A stretch of DNA of 29,361 nt, from contig CBFHSD010000028.1 of assembly GCA_965658375.1 (NCBI GenBank), positions 1 through 29,361 on the forward strand. The letters run 5' to 3'. The position numbers and the translations under genes are program-made. Shown piece after piece: positions 22,458 to 29,361 of the stretch (its first letter is position 1; every line of letters starts with the position of its first letter). Below the pieces are notes generated by a model. The model was not told where the DNA came from and ran no database searches. It saw nothing but the letters and a program-made list of their open reading frames with translations. The DNA is from CBFHSD01 sp965658375 (lineage in GTDB: Bacteria; Bacteroidota; Bacteroidia; Flavobacteriales_G; Salibacteraceae).

Positions 22458-25356
22458 AGTTTACAATTTTAAGCAACAACTCTGCTGTGTGGTAGCTTTT
22501 CACTGCTAATGCATCTTTGACTTGATGCCTGCATGAAGTACCTGTAGCCACTACCAAATCATTTGCTTTAACATGCTCTCTGATGTAAGGGTAGAGTACG
22601 AGTTCTCCAATCTGATTGGACAGTTCAAAGTGCTCTTTTTCAAAACCAAAAGACCCCGCCATTCCACAACATCCAGAAGGGATAATGCGCGCATTTAATC
22701 CTGTGAATGCCTTGAGCACTTTTTTGACCGCTGCTTGATTAGACAATGCTTTCTGATGGCAATGGGTGTGAATATGTATGTCTGATTGACTGAATTCTTC
22801 TTTGACCTCAAAAACTTTATCTGGGAGATGCTTTTCCAAAAACTCCTCGATTAAAAAGGCATGCTCTGACAACTTGTTCGCTTTTGCTTTGAGCTCCTTA
22901 TCAACCAGCTGAGGGTACTCATCTCTTAGCGTTAACAAGGCACTGGGTTCAATGCCAATGAGGGGCATATCTAAAGAATGGAGTGCCGTTACATTTTGAT
23001 GCGCTATTTTTTTAGCCGAGTCTAAAAGCCCTTTAGATAAAGCGGTTCGACCACTTTCTGTATTTCCTGTAACATAAATGCTAAAGCCTATTTTATGAAT
23101 CACCTGCATGGCGGCAATGCCAATTTCTGGCTCGTTGTAATTGGTGAATTCATCGATGAAAAAGGCCACCTTTCCCTTATCGCCTTTTTTTAATTCTTTT
23201 CGATTTTGGTTGAACCAATCCAACCATGTTTTGCTATGCGCTAGCGGTAAACTGCGCTCAGGGTGAAAGCCAAAAGCCTTCTTGAGTGGTTTTGAAATGA
23301 TGGGGTTTTGTGCAAAGAAGTTGAAGATGCCAGAAACACTGCTCGCCAATTGGTAGCCTCTTGTAAATTGGCTTATCAACTTGGTTCTGTATGGAATTCC
23401 TTCTTTTTGGTGATGCTGATGCAGCCACTCCGCTTTGAGCTTTGCCATGTCAACATTGCTGGGGCATTCTGCTTTACAGCCTTTGCAAGAAATGCAGGTG
23501 TCTAAAACTTCTTTTAAATCTGGATGAGAAGCAGCCGAAGAATATTCATTGGTATAGACTTCTCTCAATACATTTGCTCTTGCCCGTGTGGTTTGCGTTT
23601 CATCTTTAGTGGCCATGTAGGTAGGGCACATAACTCCGCCAATTTTTTCGCTCTTGCGGCAATCGGCAGAACCGTTACACAATTCAGCAGCTCTTACGAA
23701 ACCTCCATTTTCACTCCAGTCGAAGAAGGTATTTGAGGGTTCATTATTGGCTTGGTTAGGAGTATAGCGCAGCTGCTCATTCATTGCGGGAGCATTCACA
23801 ATTTTATTCGGATTGAAAATGCTTTTCGGGTCCCACAGCTGTTTCATCCATTTCAGATCTGCATAGAGCGAATCTCCTATCATGTAAGGGATGAATTCCG
23901 CACGCAATCTGCCATCTCCGTGTTCGCCACTTAAAGAACCTCTGTACTGTTTCACCAACTTGGCAATGTCCCAAGCAATGCTTTTAAAGAGCGTTTTGCC
24001 TTCTTCTGTTTTTAAATTAAGAATGGGTCTCAAATGCAATTCTCCGCTTCCTGCATGTGCATAGTGAACCGCAGATAATCCTCTCTCTTTCAGTATTTTA
24101 TTGAAATCGTCAATGTAGTTTGGGAGATCCTCAATGTTTACCGCAGTATCTTCAATTACAGGAACAGGTTTCGCATCTCCCTTTATGTTGCTTAACAACC
24201 CCAACCCTGCTTTTCTGAGGTTCCAAACTTTGGCGCAATCCGCATTGTGGATGTAAGAAAAGTGGGAACCAAGTCCTTCTTTTTTTAGTTCGTTGACTAG
24301 TTTTTCGCAATGCTCATTCAGTTCTTCGCTGCTTTGTGAACGCATTGAAACCAAAAGAATAGCTTGCGGATCACCTTTCACAAAAAAACGGTTTGCAGCT
24401 TGAGCCGGTGTGTTTTTGGTGCATTCTAGAATGTAGTGATCAATCAATTCAGAGGCATAGGGTGTATGCCTCATGGCTACAATATTGGCTTCTAAAGACT
24501 CACGAATGCTATCGCAATGAATGGCTACAATAGTTTCGTTTTCGGGTGGTATAGAATGTATGCGCAATTTGATTTTGGTGGTGAAGGCTAAGGTTCCCTC
24601 AGAGCCTGCTAAGAGCTTCGCCAAGTTGAGGTGTTCTGGTTTTTCGAATAAGGCGTCTAAGGCGTATCCAGTATTTCTGCGGTGAATGACAGGGTGGGGA
24701 AACGTTTCTGCAATAGCCGTTTTCTTTTCTTCTGTGCGGTAGTTTAAAATTGATTTGTAGAGCTTCCCTTCTAAGCTTTCGCGTTCTCCTTTTTCCTTCG
24801 CTTCGTATAAGCTTACCTCTTTAAAACTGACTTTGCTACCATCACTTAAAAGAGTTTCAATTTCAAGTACTTGGTCTCTTGTAACTCCGTATTTAATGGA
24901 ATTGGAACCTGAAGAATTGTTGCCCACCATTCCGCCAATCATAGCTCTGTTGGCAGTTGAGGTTTCTGGACCAAAGAAGTAGCCGAATGGCTTGAGATGC
25001 AGGTTCAATTCATCACGCACTACACCAGGTTCTACCCAAGCATATTGCTCGGCTGTGTTTACTTCTAGAATTCGGGTAAAATATCGGCTCACATCTACTA
25101 CTATTCCAGAGCCTACTACTTGACCAGCCAAAGAGGTTCCTGCAGTTCGGGGAATCAAACCAATTTCATGTGCGTTTGCAAAAGAGATAATATGCTGGAG
25201 GTCTTGGCTGTGTTTAGGAAAGCACACAGCCAGAGGCTTTTCTCTGTAAGCGCTTGCATCGGTAGCATAGGCTGTAATGGTTAATGCATCTGTTTGGATT
25301 TCTCCTTCTAATCGCTGCTCTAAAGTGTGCAATGAATTGCGCAAAGAATTGTTCAT
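22456..25356 (-). CDS. FAD-binding and (Fe-S)-binding oxidoreductase (YdiJ/D-2-hydroxyacid dehydrogenase type)
   Basis: A 966-residue fusion resembling E. coli YdiJ, a D-2-hydroxyglutarate dehydrogenase; such enzymes pass electrons from 2-hydroxy acids into the respiratory chain. Order: FAD_binding_4 domain (about 40-230) with PRTAGTSLAGQVVGSG at 69-84 and a GGMVGNNSSGSNS stretch near 137; FAD-oxidase C-terminal domain (about 230-540) with HYAHAGSGELHLRP and SGEHGDG; a first cysteine group (CNGSADCRK...GVMCP) near 560; a 4Fe-4S motif CISCKGCKAECP near 620; and a C-terminal CCG-type region with THCHQKAL and IPSGCCGMAGSFG near 895. A longer frame from a TTG at 25449 adds 31 residues with no domain match; the ATG at 25354-25356 is preferred. 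Exact substrate cannot be told from sequence. Confidence 0.93.
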   Translation of the reverse strand: MNNSLRNSLHTLEQRLEGEIQTDALTITAYATDASAYREKPLAVCFPKHSQDLQHIISFANAHEIGLIPRTAGTSLAGQVVGSGIVVDVSRYFTRILEVNTAEQYAWVEPGVVRDELNLHLKPFGYFFGPETSTANRAMIGGMVGNNSSGSNSIKYGVTRDQVLEIETLLSDGSKVSFKEVSLYEAKEKGERESLEGKLYKSILNYRTEEKKTAIAETFPHPVIHRRNTGYALDALFEKPEHLNLAKLLAGSEGTLAFTTKIKLRIHSIPPENETIVAIHCDSIRESLEANIVAMRHTPYASELIDHYILECTKNTPAQAANRFFVKGDPQAILLVSMRSQSSEELNEHCEKLVNELKKEGLGSHFSYIHNADCAKVWNLRKAGLGLLSNIKGDAKPVPVIEDTAVNIEDLPNYIDDFNKILKERGLSAVHYAHAGSGELHLRPILNLKTEEGKTLFKSIAWDIAKLVKQYRGSLSGEHGDGRLRAEFIPYMIGDSLYADLKWMKQLWDPKSIFNPNKIVNAPAMNEQLRYTPNQANNEPSNTFFDWSENGGFVRAAELCNGSADCRKSEKIGGVMCPTYMATKDETQTTRARANVLREVYTNEYSSAASHPDLKEVLDTCISCKGCKAECPSNVDMAKLKAEWLHQHHQKEGIPYRTKLISQFTRGYQLASSVSGIFNFFAQNPIISKPLKKAFGFHPERSLPLAHSKTWLDWFNQNRKELKKGDKGKVAFFIDEFTNYNEPEIGIAAMQVIHKIGFSIYVTGNTESGRTALSKGLLDSAKKIAHQNVTALHSLDMPLIGIEPSALLTLRDEYPQLVDKELKAKANKLSEHAFLIEEFLEKHLPDKVFEVKEEFSQSDIHIHTHCHQKALSNQAAVKKVLKAFTGLNARIIPSGCCGMAGSFGFEKEHFELSNQIGELVLYPYIREHVKANDLVVATGTSCRHQVKDALAVKSYHTAELLLKIVN

Positions 25357-25465
25357 CGAAACGAAAATAGCGAATGCAAAGCTCCGATTTTCGTTCACCG
25401 TGCTTTTGTTAATAAGTGCAGCACTATGTGATAACGAAAGGCATCTCAAAAGTTAGCTTCGTAAT

Positions 25466-28423
25466 ATGCTTTCAACGCTCTTCAAAACCCTTTTATTCAC
25501 AGCTTTCGTTCTTGTTGGCTTTGGTTCTCATTACATCGAAACACCCTCGTATCAACCTGTATTTGCAACAGCCAATGAAAACTGGGTAGATTCAGTTTAC
25601 TCAGAATTGAATACGCAAGAGAAATTGGGGCAATTGTTCGTAGTTGCGGCCTTTAGCAATGAAGAGCAAAACAATATGGATGAGGTGCTTGATTTGGTCG
25701 CGGATCAGAAAGTTGGAGGAGTATGCTTCTTCAAAGGAGCGCCTAGCGTTCAAGCACAAATGACCAATGCTTTGCAAGCCAATAGCAAATTTCCCTTATT
25801 TGTTTCTATTGATGCAGAATGGGGTTTGCCAATGCGATTGTCAGAAACCTTGCGCTATCCATACCAAATGCAATTGGGAGCTTTACAAAACGATAGCTTA
25901 ATTTATTTGATGGGATTAGATTTAGCTGATCAGTTTAAAGCATTAGGCATAAACATGAGTTTTTCACCTGTGGTGGATGTCAATAATAATCCCGATAATC
26001 CAGTTATCAATTTCCGCTCTTTTGGAGAAGATGTGGATAATGTAAGCGCAAAAGGTTTGGCCTATATGAATGGTCTCCAAGACGGTGGTGTTCTTGCTGT
26101 AGCAAAGCATTTTCCGGGTCACGGAGATACGGATGTAGACTCTCATAAAGACCTTCCCGTTTTAAACTATGAGCTGGCTAGATTGCAACAAGTGGAATTG
26201 ATGCCATTCCAAGCCTTAATCAAAGGAGGAGTAGCAGGAGTGATGACCGCTCATATGCAAGTAAATGCCTTAGATTCTACGTTGAATACACCCGCATCGG
26301 TTTCTTCGCTTATATCGGATAGTTTATTGCAAGGCGAACTCGGTTTTGGTGGTTTAGTGATCTCTGATGCTTTAAACATGAAAGGCGTTTCTAAGCATTA
26401 CAAACCGGGCGAGTTAGAATTGGCGGCTTTCAAAGCTGGGAATGACATTTTGCTCTATTCTGAAAATGTGAAGAAAGGCATTGCTACACTTCAAAAAGCT
26501 CTGGATAATGGCGAGATCTCTGAAAAAAAACTGGAAAGCAAGGTGAAGAAGATCCTAAGAGCCAAATATTGGTTGTACAAAGGCAGTTCTGTAGAGCCCG
26601 TAAAAGAGGGAGTGGTGAACGAGCTGAATGCGCAAAAATTCACTCCACTTATTGATCAATTGCATTACCGTTCTCAAACCATATTGGTAAATGAGGGAGA
26701 TGCCATTCCCATTGGTTCACTCAAAGGGAAAGAGTTGGCTGCCATAGCCATTGGCACTTCTGGCGAACTCACTTTCCATAAAGCTTTAAAGCAATTTGCT
26801 CCCGTGAACTGCATTGTAGTTCCCAAGAAAACAACCGATGTAGAACGCGCGAACATGTATGCCGAAATTGGGGGGGCGACTACAATTATTGTTTCTATTC
26901 ATGGCTTGAGTCAGTATCCAAAGAATCAGTTTGGTTTAACCAATGAAACATGTCAGCTTTTGTTAGAACTTCAAAAGAAATACAAGGTGATTACTGTGTT
27001 GTTTGGGAACCCTTATGCGCTAGATTATTGCCAAGAAGCGGTTCTCTCTGATGCTTTAATGATCTCTTACAGCGATTGGGAAGAGAATCAAAAAGCAGCG
27101 GCTCACGTGCTCTTTGGAGCACGACCAAGTTCGGGAGAGTTACCTGTAACCGTGGCCGGAATCCCATATGGAATGGGTGTTTCTACTTATTCAAACGGAC
27201 GTTTGTCGTATACTGTGCCAGAAGAGCTGGGGTATGATTCAAAACGCTTCAAAGCCATTGATAGCATCGCTGAGTATGGTATTGGCAAGCAAGCGTATCC
27301 TGGTTGTCAAGTACTAATTGCAAAATCAGGTAAAGTCATTTACCAAAAATCGTTTGGGCATTTCACCTATGAAAAGAGCCAAACGGTAAATAATGAGAGC
27401 ATTTATGATTTGGCATCCATTACAAAAATTGGAGCGTCTATGGCTGTGATTATGAAAATGGCCAGCGATAGTCTCTTTCATCTCGACTCTACCTTAGCTA
27501 CTTATATTCCAGAATTGGTAGGAGGAACACCATACGCCAATATTGTTCTAAAAGACATGCTTACGCACCAAGCGGGATTGAAACCTTGGATTCCCTTTTA
27601 TTTAAAAACCCTTTCAAATGGAGTTCCGCGTTATGATGTGTATTCCAAATCGCAGAACGAAACCTATCCCTACCAAGTGGCTGAAGACTTTTACATAGAG
27701 GCAAACTACCCAGATAGCATGCTTCAGCTCATTTTAGAGAAACCACTTAAGCCAAGAGGAGACTATAAATACAGCGACCTCGGTTATTATTTTTTGAAAG
27801 AAATAATTGAGAAGTACTATCAAAAACCAATGGATGAGGTGGCGGATAGTATGTTCTATCAACCTTTGGGTTTGTCCACAACAGGTTTTAGACCATTAGA
27901 GCGTTTTGAGAAAGATCGCATGCCACCTACCGAGTACGACTTAGCGTTTAGAGATCAAGTTGTTCAAGGTTATGTGCATGATCCGGGAGCTGCAATGCTT
28001 GGTGGAGTAGGCGGACATGCAGGACTCTTCTCCAATGCCAATGATTTGGCTAAACTCATGCAGATGTACATGAATTATGGAAGCTTTGCAGGGACTGATT
28101 TTATAGCTGATACTGTTTTGAAATCTTATACAGAGTGTTTGTATTGTGCCAACCCTAACGAAGACAATAGAAGGGGAGCAGGGTTTGATAAGCCTGTGAG
28201 AAACGGAGAAGGTGGTCCAACTTGCGACTGCGTGTCTTATGCTTCTTTTGGTCACACAGGCTTTACGGGAACCATTGCGTGGGCAGATCCAGAAGAAGAA
28301 GTGGTTTTTATTTTCTTGAGTAACCGTACCTATCCAGATGCTTCCAATAAAAAGTTAATTACTTTGGGCATTCGAACAGAAATGATGGAAGCTTTGTATA
28401 ATATCATTCATGGGTACGAATAG
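25466..28423 (+). CDS. GH3 beta-N-acetylhexosaminidase (NagZ-like) fused to a serine beta-lactamase-type hydrolase
   Basis: A 985-residue secreted or membrane-anchored fusion. Residues 1-20 form a signal or anchor segment. The GH3 domain (about 40-370) carries the NagZ signature KHFPGHGDT at 214-222 with D225-S226-H227, and the nucleophile candidate D301 in VISDALNMKG. A GH3 C-terminal alpha/beta part follows (to about 570). The last 400 residues form a class C/AmpH-like serine hydrolase: S651-x-x-K654, Y769-S-D in place of the usual YxN, and H930-T-G in place of KTG. NagZ-type GH3 enzymes release N-acetylglucosamine from peptidoglycan fragments, so the fusion probably acts in cell-wall turnover. 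This architecture is known in Bacteroidota. The ATG at 25466 stands divergent from the FAD/Fe-S gene, and aroC starts 6 nt after its stop. Confidence 0.92.
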   Translation: MLSTLFKTLLFTAFVLVGFGSHYIETPSYQPVFATANENWVDSVYSELNTQEKLGQLFVVAAFSNEEQNNMDEVLDLVADQKVGGVCFFKGAPSVQAQMTNALQANSKFPLFVSIDAEWGLPMRLSETLRYPYQMQLGALQNDSLIYLMGLDLADQFKALGINMSFSPVVDVNNNPDNPVINFRSFGEDVDNVSAKGLAYMNGLQDGGVLAVAKHFPGHGDTDVDSHKDLPVLNYELARLQQVELMPFQALIKGGVAGVMTAHMQVNALDSTLNTPASVSSLISDSLLQGELGFGGLVISDALNMKGVSKHYKPGELELAAFKAGNDILLYSENVKKGIATLQKALDNGEISEKKLESKVKKILRAKYWLYKGSSVEPVKEGVVNELNAQKFTPLIDQLHYRSQTILVNEGDAIPIGSLKGKELAAIAIGTSGELTFHKALKQFAPVNCIVVPKKTTDVERANMYAEIGGATTIIVSIHGLSQYPKNQFGLTNETCQLLLELQKKYKVITVLFGNPYALDYCQEAVLSDALMISYSDWEENQKAAAHVLFGARPSSGELPVTVAGIPYGMGVSTYSNGRLSYTVPEELGYDSKRFKAIDSIAEYGIGKQAYPGCQVLIAKSGKVIYQKSFGHFTYEKSQTVNNESIYDLASITKIGASMAVIMKMASDSLFHLDSTLATYIPELVGGTPYANIVLKDMLTHQAGLKPWIPFYLKTLSNGVPRYDVYSKSQNETYPYQVAEDFYIEANYPDSMLQLILEKPLKPRGDYKYSDLGYYFLKEIIEKYYQKPMDEVADSMFYQPLGLSTTGFRPLERFEKDRMPPTEYDLAFRDQVVQGYVHDPGAAMLGGVGGHAGLFSNANDLAKLMQMYMNYGSFAGTDFIADTVLKSYTECLYCANPNEDNRRGAGFDKPVRNGEGGPTCDCVSYASFGHTGFTGTIAWADPEEEVVFIFLSNRTYPDASNKKLITLGIRTEMMEALYNIIHGYE

Positions 28424-28429
28424 ACGGGT

Positions 28430-29361
28430 ATGGGAAACACATTTGGAAAGCTTTTTAGAGTAACAACGTATGGAGAGAGTCATGGTGCATCATTAGGTGG
28501 CATCATTGATGGCTGTCCTGCGGGATTAGAATTCAACTTGGATGCTGTCCAAGCAGAGTTGGACCGAAGAAAACCGGGACAAAGCAAATTGACCACCACA
28601 AGAAAAGAAGACGATGTTGTTCATTTTGAATCAGGCATTTTTGAAGGAGTTACAACTGGGGCTCCTATTGGGTTTAAAATAGAAAACACCAACCAACGCA
28701 GCAAAGATTACAGTCACCTGTCAAAAGTGTACCGCCCAGCGCATGCCGATTATACCTATGAGAAAAAGTATGGCCTGCGCGATTACAGAGGAGGTGGCAG
28801 ATCTAGTGCAAGAGAAACAGTATGCAGAGTAGTTGCGGGAGCCATAGCCAAGCAAATTCTTCATCTATCTGGTATTCGCATTCACGCTTATGTTTCTCAA
28901 GTAGGAAACCTGAAAATGGAATATCCTTTTGCAGTAAAAGATTTTTCTCAGGTCGAGAAAAACATGGTGCGTTGTGCTGATGCAGAAATGGCTCTTAAAA
29001 TGCAAGCTGAAATTGAGCAAGCACGTAAAGAAAAAGACAGTTTAGGTGGAGTAATTTCTTGTCAAGCCTTGGGTGTTCCTGCAGGCTGGGGTGAACCGGT
29101 TTTTGATAAGCTTAATGCCACTTTAGGAGCAGCTATGCTGGGAATAAATGCAGTGAAAGGTTTTGAGATTGGCTCAGGATTTCAAGCAGCACGAATGCGT
29201 GGATCAGAACACAATGACGCAATTATATCTTCTAATGAAGGAGGTATTCAAACCAAAAGCAATCACGCTGGTGGTATTTTAGGGGGCATTTCAAACGGAG
29301 CACCAATTTGTATGAATGTCGCATTCAAACCAGTGGCTACCATTGGAAAAGAACAGCAAAC
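28430..29361 (+). CDS. aroC: Chorismate synthase (partial, C-terminus beyond window)
   Basis: Last step of the shikimate pathway: converts 5-enolpyruvylshikimate 3-phosphate to chorismate using reduced FMN. About 310 of the usual 350-360 residues are visible. The first family signature GESHGASLGGIIDGCPAG is at 15-32, RRKPGQSKLTTTRKEDD at 46-62, and RPAHADYTYEKKYG followed by RDYRGGGRSSARET further on; the late GSEHND and GGILGGISNGAPI stretches are in place. The ATG is 6 nt after the stop of the GH3/beta-lactamase fusion (TAGACGGGTATGG), so the two are probably co-transcribed although unrelated in function. The open frame runs to the right edge. Confidence 0.98.
   Translation, partial: MGNTFGKLFRVTTYGESHGASLGGIIDGCPAGLEFNLDAVQAELDRRKPGQSKLTTTRKEDDVVHFESGIFEGVTTGAPIGFKIENTNQRSKDYSHLSKVYRPAHADYTYEKKYGLRDYRGGGRSSARETVCRVVAGAIAKQILHLSGIRIHAYVSQVGNLKMEYPFAVKDFSQVEKNMVRCADAEMALKMQAEIEQARKEKDSLGGVISCQALGVPAGWGEPVFDKLNATLGAAMLGINAVKGFEIGSGFQAARMRGSEHNDAIISSNEGGIQTKSNHAGGILGGISNGAPICMNVAFKPVATIGKEQQ

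Noticed and set aside
25357..25449. Longer N-terminus for the FAD/Fe-S protein from a TTG at 25449
   Set aside because: The extra 31 residues do not match the family and lie in the divergent promoter region with the GH3 fusion.
1..29361. Mobile elements, CRISPR arrays, tRNA or rRNA genes, defence islands
   Set aside because: I saw no transposase or integrase, no regularly spaced repeats, no cloverleaf with a CCA end and no rRNA-like sequence; gene content and composition look like ordinary chromosome, and every gap between genes is under 300 nt.

Overview
The window comes from a bacterium of the phylum Bacteroidota, most likely a marine member of Flavobacteriales. Four things point there. 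There is a secreted nuclease with a C-terminal type IX secretion sorting domain. There are several lipoproteins and an outer-membrane barrel of the flavobacterial kind. Seven promoter -7 boxes match TAnnTTTG, the form used by the Bacteroidota sigma factor. Clear Shine-Dalgarno sequences are largely absent. Base composition is moderately AT-rich throughout, and I see no mobile element, tRNA, rRNA, CRISPR array or obviously foreign island. The region looks like ordinary chromosome carrying core metabolism, envelope and maintenance genes.

Layout from left to right: a partial, widely conserved protein of unknown function (-, cut by the left edge); yqgE (-); a RIC/YtfE-like hemerythrin gene (+) with an in-frame TGA and eroded metal ligands; a divergent Nramp-family transporter (-, UUG start); a shortened Nudix protein (+). 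Next is a minus-strand cluster reading from about 9.3 kb down to 4.4 kb: Gfo/Idh/MocA oxidoreductase, lipoprotein, WcaJ-type phosphoglycosyltransferase, 3-hydroxyacyl-CoA dehydrogenase, ribH. Then come pcm (+), an outer-membrane barrel (+), a small lipoprotein (-), a secreted endonuclease I overlapping ppa by 4 nt (+), a small conserved protein (-), an AlkB-like membrane hydroxylase (+), and a minus-strand group of phoD-like phosphatase, a membrane thioredoxin-like protein, prfC and an LpxL-like acyltransferase. The window ends with monomeric isocitrate dehydrogenase (+), a large FAD/Fe-S oxidoreductase (-), a GH3/beta-lactamase fusion (+) and the first part of aroC (+).

Functionally, the WcaJ homologue, the Gfo/Idh oxidoreductase and the coupled lipoprotein suggest a surface-polysaccharide step. 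The LpxL-like acyltransferase and the GH3/serine-hydrolase fusion belong to envelope lipid and peptidoglycan turnover. The secreted nuclease and PhoD homologue fit scavenging of nucleotides and phosphate, with pyrophosphatase co-translated with the nuclease.

I did not find a clearly new multi-gene system. The observations most worth following are the broken RIC-like gene with lost diiron ligands, the very short spacing between -7 boxes and start codons, the conserved but uncharacterised family at the left edge, the non-canonical Nramp, the Nudix protein with an apparent internal deletion, and the AlkB-like hydroxylase with no redox partner nearby. Several natural-looking start codons are internal to longer open frames that begin with TTG or GTG; the starts given here were chosen from signal peptides, domain boundaries, neighbouring genes and promoter positions.
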